From positions 2,062 through 66,061 of the forward strand of contig VXAA01005200.1 in NCBI GenBank assembly GCA_013399115.1: a DNA stretch of 64,000 nt, in the 5' to 3' direction. A model generated the notes under the pieces. It worked only from the letters and a program-made list of their open reading frames with translations. It ran no database searches and was not told the DNA's origin. Source of the DNA: Anseranas semipalmata (Eukaryota; Chordata; Aves; Anseriformes; Anseranatidae). Below are positions 48,853-61,737 of this stretch, piece by piece (the stretch's first letter is position 1; the number at the start of each line of letters is the position of its first letter). The translations under genes were made by a program, and so were the position numbers.

Positions 48853-51800
48853 GTGAGTGAGCATCACCGCGCGGCTCCCGGGCATCCGTCGTGGCGTGGC
48901 ATGGCACACTGCAGCGATGCCCAGCTCGCTGGGGTCCTGTCCCCAGCTGCTGCTTTGGGGACACACTCACTGCCGGAGCCGTGCCCAGGGCATGCAGGCA
49001 AGCGTGCGGCAGCGGCAGGCAGGGAGCAGGGTTTGCCCGTGCGGTGTTCATGTTCGACACTTGCTGGGGGGTGGCTTGTATGTGTGCGGCCGTGTGTCTG
49101 TGCATGTTCCCTCTCCGAAGCCACTTTCTCCCTGAAAGCTTCTGCGTGCTCGGGAGGCGCCTTCCAGCTTTAGTTGGTTTTCCCCTCTTTTATTCTGGCT
49201 GCACCTGTGCAAATAAAACGCTTCCAGGAGCCAAATTGCACAGCTGCGAGGAGCACAGGAGCTGCGCCGGCTCCCACCCCGCTCACCCCGAGGCAGCGGG
49301 GATGTCCCTTCCCCAGCCCCAACGCCGGCTGCAGCCGGGCCAGGGGGTGCCCGCAGGGATAAGCCCAGCTCGAAAGCTGGTTTTGCAGTCACTGTTCCCA
49401 AAGGGAGGAACAGCCGAAAACGCTGCTTGTTTGTGTGCTGCGAAGTGCCCAGGCTGCCCCCAGCCACTGCGTGCCTTGTCCTGGGACTTTGGCTCGCCTG
49501 CGCCCATTCAGGAGGATGTCACCTGCCTTGTAGGAGCGGGATTAGTTCACAGCAACGTACAAGCACACGCTAGCTCCTGAGTCTCACGCTAGCGAGTGCA
49601 ACAAGTGGGAGCTATTCCTGCCTGGACTAAGATGTCTCCCCCTCTGGTGTGTGGCTGCCTCGAGCCCTCGTGCCAGGGCACTGGCGAGAGGCTTGGGCTG
49701 GGCTGTGGCCGTGCTGGTGGCACAGGAGCACTGCTGGGGCCACCTCTGATGGCTGCTCCTGGTGGGTGCAGGTGCCGCTGCTGTCACCTCACCTCGACAG
49801 TCCCCCCATGGGCTTCTGCTGGGGGCAGGGGCAGCCCATGCAGCCGAGGGCACAGGGCTGCCTTGCTCTTTGGGATCGTGCTTGTCATCGCTTCCCCGTT
49901 GAGGCGTGGCATGGGGGGATGCGGTGCTGAGGCATTGCAAACCCCCGGTCAGATTCTCACCTGTGCGCAACCATGAAGGCAGAGGGATGAACCAAGCCCT
50001 GTGTATTTCTGTACTAATTCAGCTTTGTGAAATGTCACTGCTCATCTGCCTGCCCGGCCAGCAAGGGGGCGGAGGGCGGCGCTTCAGACCCTTGTCCTCA
50101 TCCGGAAGGGCACTTGAGCAGGTTTCTGTGCGGGGATGCTGGGTCTTGTGACGGCTCAGCCAGGCTGCCAGCCCGCTCTGCCTGCACTGCCGCGGTGAGG
50201 TGGGGCTTTGGCAGGCAGCTGTGCCGGGGTCAGACCCCCAAAAACCCATCTGGGGGAAGGCTGGGCATCGCTGGCGTGGGAGCGGTGCCCTGCGCTGAGC
50301 CAGAGCCTCCCCCTTTGTGGGGCTGGGCTCTGCCTGCAGCAAAGGTCCGAGCGCCGTGCTGAGCCCCCAGGCTCTTGCTGCTCGAGTGCCGGGGGAGCCC
50401 CCGCACCCAGGGCATCTGGGCTTCCTGCCCCTGCCTGTTCCCTGTCTGCAGCCAGGGCTAGTGCCAGGGGGCTGTTTGCCCTGCAGGTCCTGCCTGTCCG
50501 TCGTGTGCACGAAGCTGAGGTTTTATGGGGTAGAAGTTGTGTGCGGTCTTGGCCTTCCCCCGCCCTGCTGGCAGCAACATCCCCACGTCCCCAGTGCCTT
50601 CGTTGCCAGCTCTGCTCCACTGAGATGCTTTGAGGGAAGGGACGAGCCGTGGCACTCAATGGGTATTGCTGCAAGAGTCTCCAGGGCCGATAATTATTTC
50701 TGGGAAAAAGATGCTGTGTTCTGACTTAAACACTGACATGGGACTATGAACATGTGTAATCTGGCTGACAGATGGCAAGTCAGAGAGGTGTGATTTATGA
50801 TACAGCACAGTAGCTGAACAACCTTCTCTGGTTGTCAGGAGACGATTCACCCCATCGCTGCGGTTGATGTTTCAATTGATGGCTTTCCCTGCACATCCCC
50901 TTGGCTCCCGGGCAGTGTGCGGGACCACTGGGAGCCTCGGCAGGTGCCGGTGTGACAGGCAGGGCGCTGGGCGTGCGGGTGCTGATGGGAGAAGGCACGA
51001 AGTTCTTGCTGGCCAGTGAAGCACGCAAGAGGATGGATGCTGACGGCCACAGGCAAACAGCCGCTCTGTGCCTCAGTTTCCCTGTCATTACCCTAGGGGC
51101 TCTAATGCTGATCAAGGGACAGGGGCATCCATGAGTGTTTGGAGAGCACCTGGGAAATGGAAGTGTAGTGACAGCAGCGTCCCTGCGGTGTTAGAGGCTC
51201 GCCCTGCTGCAGGCGGTGTCACCCACAGACCCCAGGCACGATGCCCAGCGGAGACCCAGGAGCATCCCAGCCCCTGAGGCTGGAGCGTCCCCAGCAGGAG
51301 GAGCTCGGAGCAAGCCCACGCGTGGGCCCTGGGGACCGGGCTGGCTGCGGCAGGGCAAGGGGAACGGGGCAAAATGGTGCCGGATGCGGCTGTGCTGGTG
51401 TTCGTGCAGCCAGGGTAGAGCAGGTATGATTCATTCCCTCTTCTGCAGCACAGTTTATGTAAAGCAGCACTGTATAAATAGCCAGATGATACTGTAATGT
51501 GCTTCTGGCTTTCTAATTAGGAAAGGAAACAAAGTCTCTGCTGGAGCTTTTGGGTCCGGCAGAGGGGAGAGGAGGCTGCTTTGCACTGGGTTGAGAGGGG
51601 CCAAGTGCTGCACAAGGTGCCAGCAGCTCTTGAGGAGGGGGTGCGAACCTACCCAGCTCCTTTAACCTCCTCACGAGCCACTGGATGCGGTGGTCCTGCG
51701 GAGGTCCTCGCTCATCCTCCTGGGGCAGGCAGCCCTGGGCACCGCGTGCCCTGCACCGCTGAGCATCCCCATGAACCCGCGGGCAGGAGCCCAGCGCCTC

Positions 51801-53687
51801 GCCCTCGTGCCTTCCCTGTGGTCCCAAAGGCACAGACAGTCACCACCGCCCCCCGCTGGCTCCAGGACCCTGGGGCTTCTCCTGGTCCCCGGCTCCCTCA
51901 CACCCAACCACCCCCGCCTCCAGGGCCAGCAGCGAATTTAGGTCAAACTGGGGCAGGCGGAGGCAGCTGCCTTCATCTAGCAGGCTGGGAGGGATGCTTA
52001 GGGTCAAGAAAGCAAATGCAACCAGGAAATCGATGTTTGCTCCCTGGATTTACATTAAGGACAGCTTCCCAGCCCTTGTCGTCTCCCCGTGCTGCTCGGA
52101 GCCCTCTCGGCACCTCTCTCCATTTCCCCATGCCAACACACACACCCTCCTCGCCCACACCATCAGGCTGAAGGGAGGATGGAGGACGAGGTGCTTGCTC
52201 CACATGGTTGGTGGCTGCCATCCCACGTCCATCAATTTGGGATTTGCTGAGCTGTGACCAACCCCGTGTCCCAGCACGGCAGGGAGAAGCTGCATCGGGA
52301 GAGATGGCTGGGCGTAGCGTGGTGGGGATGGGGCAAGCAGAGCCAACAGGAACGTGTTCCCCAGGCGGTTCCCAAAGTTCACAGACCACCTCGAGAGGAG
52401 CAATGGGAGCCCCGCGCCTCCCCAAAATGGGTGTTACTCATCTCAGCTGCGCTTTGACACGGGATCAAAGGAGAGGCGAGGTGGCAGGGATGGTGTTTGT
52501 GCAGCAGGCTCTGCTCAATGGGCTTCCACAGGATGCCTGAGCTGTTCCTCTTCTAATGCGTTTTCCTCCAGCGCTCCGAGGGGGATAGCTGGGGTTTGGG
52601 TTTCTTGTGGGGTTTCTTTAAAGGCAAACCTCATCCTTTACATCAAAGTAGCATTTCTTCTCAAGAATGTAAAGAATGACCCTGGAAGGTCTGACCGGCT
52701 CTTTCCTGGTGGTGATGGTAGAGACAAGCGCCTTCTCCAGAAAGCTGTCTCCACCCCGTCCTAAGCAACAGCAATTCATAAGCTGAAAAATAAATCAATA
52801 ACCAGAGTTAATGAATTGAAGATGTCTGTGTTTAAAATGTATCAGAAAAAAAACTGTTAGCTGTTCGTGGTTTATTTAATTATTGTAAGGAAAGGCGGGG
52901 AGCTCTCGTTTCTGAGAAGTACCTTCTTTTCATTTTATTGTATTTTAAGAGGTATTTTGTTCGGCTGAAGCCGGTCAGGCCTCCAGAGAGCAGAAGCATT
53001 GGCTTTGACAGCGCGTGGTGGTTGGCGGTGCCAGGAGGCGGCGGGCGTTTTCCTCTCCCCGCAGCAGGGGCCGGTGGAGGAGGCTCTCACCCGGCCGCGC
53101 GGGGCAGCGGGGCCTCAGCCAGGGGGTTGTGCCCATGCTGCCAGGCCCGGTGGGGACGGGCGCTGGAGCCCCACGGGCTGCAGACACGTGCAGCAGGGCC
53201 CGTCCCTCCTCCCCGCTTTGCTTCTCTCGCCTGACCCCCTCTGTCCTCCCTGCCCCTCGTGCACAGGGGCAGAGGTGCTGCGAGAAGTGGAAGAAGCTTG
53301 CTTTGCTCCAGCTTTCGCTCTCACCGGTTGGCATTCAAGCAGAAGCATTGACCTGGGGAGGTGTTTTGGCTGCTGCCAGGAGCAGGACCTGGCACTGATG
53401 CAGAAACGCCTGCTGGCCCCGCTCAGCTCACCACGGAGCTCACCCGCTGCAAGGCTGGTTTTGCTAGCTGCGTGCGGGGACCAGCACAGGTCCTGGCCAG
53501 CCGAAGCGATGCTAAGCCTGCTGATGCTCTGCTGCTTCTCCTGGGCTTGTGCCGCCCTGTCCTGGTGCCGCTGGCCCTCTTGGAGCCTCCTCTGCCCCTT
53601 GCAGCCCCCAACATCAGGTGGCTTCGTGCCGTACCCTGCCTCTGGGTGCTTCAGTGACATTAACGCCTTTCCTCTCCCCTTCCCCAG
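48853..53687. other. Noncoding stretch
   Basis: A short antisense MIR/L2-like trace ('CTCTGTGCCTCAGTTTCCCT') lies at about 51065-51084. 52770-52975 is AT-rich and 53020-53160 is CpG-rich. Open frames are abundant on both strands up to the exon at 53688 but lack splice signals. Confidence 0.35.
51065..51084 (-). repeat. MIR/L2-like trace
   Basis: The sequence CTCTGTGCCTCAGTTTCCCT is the reverse complement of the 'gggaaactgaggcacagag' block shared by MIR and L2 elements. Only this block is preserved. It is short, so the call rests on its exact match to a well-known motif. Confidence 0.45.
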
Positions 53688-53816
53688 GTCGGAAAGCAGC
53701 CTCTCTAGGTTTGCCCACCGCTTGTCGGTTAAGCAGAAGCAGGAGAAGAGAAGGAAAGCTGAGTATGCCTCGGCCGAGCTGTCTGCCTTCCGGCCCAGGT
53801 CTCTGAGCATTGAATG
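53688..53816 (+). CDS. Probable internal coding exon, unidentified protein
   Basis: A textbook acceptor (CCTTTCCTCTCCCCTTCCCCAG) and donor (GAATG then GTAAGAG) bracket 129 bases. The reading has one leading base, 42 codons and two trailing bases. It begins SESSLSRFAHRLSVKQKQEK, continues with a basic RRKAEYASAEL patch and ends FRPRSLSIE plus TG. The mix of Lys, Gln, Glu, Tyr and Ser is unlike the Pro/Ala/Gly-rich chance frames around it. The SRFAHRLS and RPRSLSIE blocks look like basophilic-kinase phosphorylation sites in a disordered or coiled intracellular segment. No domain, signal peptide or membrane segment is present. I do not recognise the family and give no symbol. Neighbouring exons are missing except a possible one at 55667. 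Confidence 0.5.
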
Positions 53817-55666
53817 GTAAGAGCTGCAGGAGAGGGCTGGGGACAAGGAGCCCCTGCCTCTCTGGTCCCCCTCCTGTCCCCTGTCCCCACCACTGCCACT
53901 CTGTCCCTGTCCAAGCAATGTCCCATGGGACAACACGCATTCAAACTGCTACAAAAGCCTCCCCAGAGTACCAAGCCCAAAGCCCCCTCACCCCAGTGCC
54001 GGGAGCAGCGATGGGCTCCTCTGCTGTGGGGCGAAAGGAGCCCCCACGAGCAGGGGCATCCCCCAGGGCTCGCGGGGAGGCGGACGTGAGCCCGTCGTGC
54101 GCAGCCTGGGAGAGACCCCAGTGGTGAGTATCAGGCCTGCGAGGTACGGGGCGCTCCTCCTTCAGCCCAGCCGGGGGGCAGCGCTGCCCCCAGCCCCAGC
54201 TGCCGCAGTCTTTGCGGCACTGCAGGGCCCCGCGCACTCGGCTCAGGTCTCAGGCTGCAGCCCCGGCTCGAGCAGGAAGGGATTTACCCCGGGTTTCTAA
54301 GCTCTGATGCAACAGCCTTGGAACCAGATCACAGTCAATCCTTCCAGTGCTGGAGGTGACCTGGTAAGGATATTTAAAAGAACTGGAAATTGCATTACTC
54401 TCTGCTTCCTTAGATGGATACAGGAGGGTAAGACTTTAAAAAAAAAAAAAAGAAGAAGAAGAAGAAAGAGAAAAAGAAATGCTTAGAAATTGCAAGAATG
54501 TTGAGTTTGGTTTTCGTTTTCCCTGCTTTTTTTGGAGAACTTTCTGGCATTTATTGTATGTTCTAACACTTATGTGTGAGGCTGTGGAGGCCTTCTCAAA
54601 GGCTTCCTCTATCTGTGAGGCTTGTTAGGCATCAAAGCTAAATAGGTATTAATGAGGCCAGACAAAGAATTTAAGCTATTTGTGATTGCTTTCTTCTCCA
54701 GCTGCGCAACTTTCTTCCCTTCGCTGAAACGATGTCATCAGAAAAGCTGTTATTCAGTTACTCTGAATCTTCCAAATAGGCAAATATGTGAATTTATAAT
54801 ATACCAAACAGGAAAACAAGCAAAGAACTCATTAAAAAACAACAGTGTTTCTCTTTATTCGTCATACAGAAGTAAGAGGAGTCAGTAAGTCTCTTTTCTC
54901 CCTTTAAGTGCCTCTTTGAACCCCCCAGATCCCATCTTAGCCCCACCAAGTCAAGGTATATTTTTGCTTGCTCTACAGTATTTTCCTCGGGGAGCGTGTC
55001 TGTCTTGTATTAGTTTGCAAAGCACCTTGGGCGGCAGTGACACCGTAGCAGTGGTAAATGCTGCTGCTTTATGGGGGTTTTGTAAGCCAGCCTGCAAATG
55101 ATCTCTTGGTGAGGATGAATTATCTTTGACTTAGTCTCGTCAAATGCCAATCCTTAGGAGCCTTTGGGTACATTTTGGGGCAGAACAGAGGGGGTGGCCC
55201 CGGTGGGGCCACAGTGATGAGGAGCCAGGCTGGTGGCAATGGGGAGAGGAGCACACCCACTGCCCATTCCCTGGCCAGCTCGGTGTGCTCAGAACAGCTG
55301 CTAATCCTTTCCCTGTTGCCGTGGCTAAGCAGAAGACCCGGGAGCTGGACTAGCTGTGTTGTTTCAGAAATAATGTTGTTGAAATGCACATAGTCAAATT
55401 TCCAACGAGCAGCTTGGGGCACCTGCACGGGACACGTGGAGTGCTGCCACCAGCACAGCTTTCCTCGGCAGGACGGGCATGCTGCAGGCAGGTCGCTGTG
55501 CTTGCCGCCGGGCACGTGTGCCGAGGTGCATGTGCCTGGTCCCACGTGCAGGCTTGCTATCCCGTACAGGAGCAGCATCCTCTGCGGCCATGTCCTGTAA
55601 AGGGGGTACCAGGCCCTTTCCCTGGTGTGAAATAATCATTTCTCTCCTTCCCCCATATATCTTCAG
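53817..55666. other. Probable intron or noncoding stretch
   Basis: A consensus GTGAGT at 54124 ends a possible short piece starting near 54072, but its acceptor is weak. A poly-A/(GAA)n tract lies at 54438-54467. 54640-54880 is AT-rich. No repeat family is recognised. Confidence 0.35.
54438..54467. repeat. Poly-A followed by (GAA)n
   Basis: About fourteen A followed by five GAA units. It is a slippage tract within the putative intron. Confidence 0.85.
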
Positions 55667-55697
55667 GGATACACGACTATCGGAGCAGGACGCCTCA
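55667..55697 (+). CDS. Candidate short exon after 53688-53816
   Basis: A strong acceptor (TCTCCTTCCCCCATATATCTTCAG) is followed by one base that completes the TG left by the exon at 53816 to give Trp, then DTRLSEQDAS in open frame. A non-ideal donor (CTCA then GTTAGT) would end it after 31 bases; alternatively the frame runs on to a stop near 55875. Phase agreement with the upstream exon is supportive but has a one-in-three chance of being accidental. No family is recognised. Confidence 0.25.
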
Positions 55698-58600
55698 GTT
55701 AGTCACTCCAAACTGTCGAGCTGCTCTCCCAGGAAGGGCCTTTGGAACCATAGTTGTCGCTGCCCCTGCTCGCCCACACCCTGCACGGGCAGGCCTGGGC
55801 TGCAAGCAAGGCTGCTGGGCATTACAGCCAGCAGAGAGCATGGCTCATGCCACAGCAGACCTACCGGTGCCTAATTTGGCTTCCAGAGCAAATACCTGCA
55901 AGCATCGAAGCTGCATGTATTTAAGCTTCAGCCAAGGTCACCAGCTGTGTCATTTTACCTACCTCTGTGCAGAGGGTGAATGTCCACGCCGTATGTGATG
56001 GGGACCTTTTCAGCTCACCCCATGCAGGTAGGAGAGGGATGGAAAGGCAGTGGACTGTGTTTTGCCAAATCAGCAGCTTTTGAGAATTGTGCCCATCTAA
56101 GCACAAGGCCAGAAGGCAAGGAAGGGCTCGTGGACCTGCCACCACCTGTTGCCACTCTGACTTCATTGCAAGGAGGAGGTAGAGATTATAAGAACTAAAT
56201 CATCAGCATCCATTGCTTTGAAAAGCTGGGTGTTGGTTTCAGGGAGGGATTAGTGTTTTCTGCCTGAAATTCCTACCAAAACACTGTCAGTCCAACTCCT
56301 CATGCCTCTGCCATAGCAGAAAGCATCCTTACCTGGCATCCCCATTCAGGGCAAGCTGAGCCAGTTTTCCAGCATTCCCAGTAGTTCCAGGTGCTCAGGC
56401 TGGGTCTGGATGGAGCCAAGGTAGAAGAGGAGGAGCTGTACAGTGTCACAGTGTCTGCCTGACACCATGTCCCCTGCGTGGAGTGCTGCCGGCGGGCTGG
56501 GGACAGTAGATCCCTGAGCCCCCCCTTTTCCTTTCTCCCTGTCCCTCCCTGCCCCTGTGGACACTTTGGAGCCCAGCCTGGCAGGGTCCCTGGGCGCTGG
56601 CAGCAAACTGGGCTAGGAAGTGCAGTTATTTGCAGCCACAGTAAATAAGGTGCTGGACAGCCCACTCCGCTCACCCGAACGCGCGTGGATGCTCCCAGCC
56701 ACAGGTCTTGCGGTGCCAGCGTCTGCCTGAGCATCTCCCCCATCCGCCAGGCAAGCCATGCTCACGGGTCACATTTCTGCCAGGGTACAACGCATGCTTT
56801 ATTAGCCTGGCAAGTGTTCCAGTACCAGACGAGAGGAGCGCAGTCTTGTCCTGAACTCAGCAGCAACCGAGCAGAGTCTCGTTAGTTCCACTTATTAAAA
56901 AAATTGCTGAGGGGGAGGGAGAGAAGTCAGGGAAAAAGAGAAGTATTGAGAAAACACTTATTTCATTCATATGTTGTTTACTGAAGTAAATACTTCATTA
57001 TTAGACTTTTTAGGGTATTTTTTTAAACCCAGCACTACAGAGTCCCCACTGTTAGGGCCCATGAACATGCCATAGCTACACAGGGTGCTGCTCCCTTGCA
57101 CTGGGGTCTTGCTGCTTGGCTGGCCCGAGCCCGGCAGCCCCGCGTGCCGGTGCATCGAGGGGAGCACCGCAGGAGTGGCACAGCGTGAAGCCTGCACACG
57201 CTCGGGGGAGAAGCCTGGAGGCTGCTCGTGTCCGCGTTTATTGGGGTGGTTTTTGCTGACTCCTTTCTCCTCCTCTGTGCTGGACGGCGCACATGATGGC
57301 TCACGTATGTCTGAGGTGGCGTGAGCTCCAAGTGAGGCAAAAACTGGCAGTTGAGGAAGGGAAGGATTCTTGGTCTGATTTGTTGCAGTTCTGCTTTCTG
57401 CTTGTCTGTGATACTGATCTAGCTCCAAACCCTAAATAACACGAAGGCATGAGGCACAAAAGTACTCTTTATTTGCAGCTCAACACCTTCTGCTGTTGGA
57501 GTTAAGAATCAGAAACCTGGCGGCTCCCGTGGAGACTTCCCAGTGTCTCTGCAGAAGCCTCTGAGAAACGCGAGCGATTCTTTCTTCCCCCCTTAAGGTG
57601 AATTGAGGCGAAGTGAGAGCCTCCTCTCTTGTGCTTGTCACCTAGGAAATGATCCACGTTTATCTCTCCTCTTAAGTGAGCCTTAATCAAATAGAAAGGC
57701 TGTGACCGGCTGTTCTCATTCACCCTTGCACGTGCAGAGCCTGGGATCCTCTGTCTCCTGGCATTGCCCCCTGCGCCCTTCCAGCTCTGGCACCCAGCAG
57801 CAGTTTGTCCTCCTGGCATCAATTTGTGTCCTTCTTTTCATTTCCTACCTCTCATTCTGGTTTTCCCTCTTCCACTCACTCTTCTGCTTGCCTTCCCCCT
57901 TCCCGGCTCATTTTCCCATACTCGCCTCTTGTTGTCTCACGTATTTTTCCTCTCTGTTTTCTTCTCCTTGTTTCGAACTGCCCCCTGTTCCTTTTGGGTT
58001 CCCCACGTTTTTCGTGCTGGGCAGCCTCCCTGCGATCTGTGGTCAGAGCAGTGTATTCCCATGGCTGTTCGGGAAAAATGTAGCGCATTCCTCCTTTCCC
58101 CGGCCGTTATCTCGGTTCTGTTCTTTGGCTGCCCACCACAAGCTGCCGGAGCAGCGCTGGCAGGAGCCTGTCGTTTGGTGGTCAGACGTGCGGGAGGCAG
58201 CCAGCCGCCTTGGGCTCGGCCCTGCCCGCGCCTTGTTTTGCTGCTCAGCCCCTGGCGAGGTGCTGAGCGAGTCCCTCGCTTCCCCTCTGCCAAAGAGGGG
58301 GATGCGCAGAAGCCTGGCTGCAGCACGGGTCTGAGCAGCGACCGTGCCGGCCCGATGGGATGGAGCGCGGTGGTTTGCCTGCGATGTCCCAGTGCCGGGG
58401 CTGGGAGGGACGGCTGGTGCGCACCCTCCGTGCCTCACTGCTGGCCGGGCAGGGGATGCACCCCCAGGCACAGGAACCGTGCTGGCGTCATCGGGCTGGC
58501 AGAGCTGGCATGTCACTGCTGTTCTTGTCCTGCTGTTACGCTGCCCCACGTTTCAGGTTTGGTTCTAAAGCGAAAGGTGTTTAATGGAACTGTTTTCATG

Positions 58601-61006
58601 GAATTTATTCAAAATTTTGTAACGCAGTATTTCCCCTTTGGGTTTAAGCGGTGTGGAAATTCTCCCCACATCGCTGCTCTGTGCTGGGGCACAACAGCCG
58701 TGCCAGGGATGTGCCTCCTGCCAGGGGTGCTGCCCGCTGATGTGGCCAGGCAGCGTGGATGCCTGTGCCCAGCAGGCTCCTCACCTCCTGGCACCCAAGT
58801 GCCACCGTCCCACGGGCTGCAGAGCCCCTGGGAGGTGCTGAGCTGCTGGGGGTCTGGCTGATCCTGTGCCGGCAAACTGGAGAGCAGCTACTGCCTTGTG
58901 CTATTTCCATCCTAACAGCCCGTGGGCACATAGGACTTTCCCAATGCAACTCTTTGCTTCATGGTTGTTTCTTTGCCAGGGAGGAGCCAAGCGCCAAATG
59001 AATTGTCAGCAAGTTTTTGGGAGCCAGGGAGGAGCAGCACCGTAAAGGGCTTCCTGCTCCCATGGGTTACGCAGCCATAGCTGAGTGGTTCTACTCCTGA
59101 CTTATGCTGCAAGTCCAAGAGGAGACATGGATCCACTTCTCTTCCCAACCAAGGTGGCTCCTAGCCTGAGCAAGGAGCAACAAGAGAGGAAAACAGGCCC
59201 TGATGTGTTCAGTGAAAGGACTGTTGGAGCCTGGGAGGTGTGCGGACGCGTGGGAGCGCTGGGAGCCACGAGATGCTCTTGGCAAGCAGAGAGATGTGGG
59301 TACCCGCCGGTGGTGTGGGGTGTCCAGCGTTGCAGGGCATTCACCCCCCATCCCACCAGTCCGGACCATCCGTCCTGGCTGCCGGCTCAGCTGTGCTGAG
59401 CACAGGTCCTGGACAGGCCGGCGCAGCATTGAAACGAAAGGAGAGGCGCTTTGTCTCGACTGGGAGCGCTTTAAGCCATCGCTCAGGAACAATGGCCAAG
59501 CTATGGGGTCATTTGTTCTGGTATTTCAGCAGCTCCTCATGATTTATGGGATGTTTTGTTCTGCTGCTTGTCTTAGCTTCCCCCTCTCCACCCTCCCTGT
59601 CTCTCTCCCTTCTCCATTTCAGCTCCTCCTCCCCCCGCTCCCAATTCCCCTAATAGCTGTGGAGCCTCTCTGCCGTATGAAGTAATGGTATCTGTGACTT
59701 ATTGAATTAGCCGTGTGGAACCGGACTTCGGCACCGCGCTCGTGGTCTGCCCAAGCATGCGGCGGCTCTGGGAGCCAGCCTGCTCGCGGACAACAGGGCC
59801 CTGCCCCGGGGCTTCGGTCACCCAGGGCGTCCCTCGGCTGTGCAGAACGATGTTTGCTGCTGCGGCAGCTGAGCCAGGCTGCTGAGACGTCGGTGGATGT
59901 GCAATAGCGTGGTCGAGAGGAGCTGCACCCAGCCAGCAAGGATGCCCTGTCTGCAGGGACTCCTGGCAGAGGGGTGGCGGGGGCTTGGCCGCTGCGCTCA
60001 GTGCCCACGACACCGCTGTGGGTGAGGGGGATACCAGGCAGGGAGCATGGGGTGCAGGGGGAACGCAGTTTGAGAGCCCGGCTTTGTCCTGGCACCGTGG
60101 GGATGGCCGTGGTCTGTGTGCCTGGGGGCACGGGGGAGCAGGGGTTCACCTCACTGATGTCTGAGGGACTTGCTGATAGAGAGAGGGATGAGCAAGCCCT
60201 CAAAATATCTCCCTGAATGCTGGGATTGCCTTTAGGAAACCATTTGAAAGCAATAATATATTTGCAGAAAATCCTTTTTTATCCTTGTTGTCTGTGAGTC
60301 ACCTGCAGACGGAGAGAGGCTCAAGTGTAATCGCTGCTTGCAGTGGCATCGGTGCCCCTGCTGCCACCAGTCCCCAGCCCGGAGCGAGTTGGCAGTGGCA
60401 GAGGAGCTGGGACCGGGTGCAGCAGGGGCAGCGTGGTGCCGTCCACACCGGCAGGGGCAGTGCAAGCAGTCCGGGTTTGCTCGTCAGCTGCAGAAAGGCA
60501 GCTTGGCTGGTGACTGCAATGGGGCTGGGGAGCTGTGAACCAGGAGAAGACCAAGGGCTGGGTCCTCCCTGCATGTAGTGTCGTCACCTGCTGCCCAAGT
60601 GCCGACTCCCGTGCTGTTGGCGTTAGCTGAGGATCCAGCTCACGCAAGGATCCTCTGAGGAAGCAGCCCATCCCAGTCATCTGCAGTTCAGGAGAAGTGA
60701 ATTTGTATTTGTTTCTCACATAGCTTCAGTGGGAAAAATTGAGCCCTCTGGGAAAGTGACAGAGAAGAATTTTCAGAGAAGACCGATGTCCAGGTTCTCC
60801 CTGTCTGGGACCGGAGCCCTCAGCCAGATGCCTGCCTTGTTGAGAGCACAGGAAGCAAACGTCATTTATTTAAAAGACAAATCTGAAATATTGTGCCCGT
60901 GTGTTGTTCGGGCACTTCCCTCTGATGGTAGCTGACACCTCCAAGCACTGATAAGATTATTTCTCAGTGCAGTATATCCATTATCCTCACTGCCTTTTGA
61001 TTTCTG
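55698..61006. other. Noncoding stretch
   Basis: 57760-58110 is pyrimidine-rich, so it carries long plus-strand open frames (57702-58861) rich in Phe, Leu, Ser and Pro; these are compositional. An acceptor at about 58558 has no matching exon. 60830-61000 is AT-rich with a GATA-type TGATAAG near 60950. No gene is recognised. Confidence 0.35.
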
Positions 61007-61037
61007 TCAAATAGCCCATTTGCTTTGGGCTATTTGA
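61007..61037. repeat. Perfect 12-bp inverted repeat (hairpin)
   Basis: TCAAATAGCCCA (61007-61018), a seven-base spacer, then its exact reverse complement TGGGCTATTTGA (61026-61037). By my estimate about 0.07 such structures with a spacer up to 20 would be expected by chance in 64 kb. Pairing does not extend well beyond the arms, so it is too short for a typical microRNA precursor. It could be a dyad protein-binding site, the terminal-repeat remains of a tiny MITE, or a small structured RNA element. Confidence 0.85.
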
Positions 61038-61737
61038 TTTGTTTAATTCTCACTGTTTCTTTGACATTCCCCCTGGCCTGGATCTGCAAAATAGGATGGA
61101 TGCCTTTGGTCCCTGCCAAGGAGTGTGGAAGATGCTCTTCATCTTGCAGGATCTCCACTGGTCCTTTTTCATGGATGCATCCATGCCTAGGTGCCATGCA
61201 TCCAGGTGCCAGGTGCCTGGATTTATACAGCAGCATCTGGTGGGCAGCCCAAACCCCATGGTTATGCTGGGGGAAAGTGTGGAGATGCCACAATTCTTGG
61301 TATGAAGGGAAACCTCGTGGATATCTAAATCTTAGTGTGAGTCAAGCCTTTCCCAATGGCCCGTGTTTTGCTGGATCCTTCGTACCAGCTGGTATTCCCA
61401 TAGTGTCAGTGTGCTAGATCTGAGGGGGTCTTAGCTTTCTCAGTCCTCTTAGGCTGCACACAAAATATGTCTCAATATATTTCTTGTAGCAGGAATGTCA
61501 ATAAAAGTCCTGGTTTCCTAGCGGTTGGGTCTCCAGACCTGCAGGCTCTGAGCCTGGCATCTCCATGGGCCAGTTTTCAGCCAGGGCAAGCAGTGCAGAT
61601 GGCTGGTGTGCCTGGAGCAGCCCAGCCTGACAGTCAGCCTGCCACAGGGCCGGGGCTGGGGCAGACCAGGTCCCTGGCGTCACTGTGACCATGCTGAGGA
61701 CACTGGGGCCAAAAGGCACGGGAGCAACACAACTCAC
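61038..61737. other. Noncoding stretch
   Basis: It contains a 16-bp perfect palindrome, CATGGATGCATCCATG (61170-61185). If the minus-strand exon at 61738 is real, this is the start of its downstream intron, beginning with GTGAGT read on the minus strand. Confidence 0.35.

Noticed and set aside
57702..58861. Long plus-strand open frames (210 and 365 codons)
   Set aside because: They arise from a pyrimidine-rich tract, are rich in Phe/Leu/Ser/Pro, overlap in two frames, and show no domain or splice structure.
61170..61185. 16-bp perfect palindrome CATGGATGCATCCATG
   Set aside because: Within chance expectation. Its nearness to the 61.0 kb hairpin is noted, but no shared structure was found.
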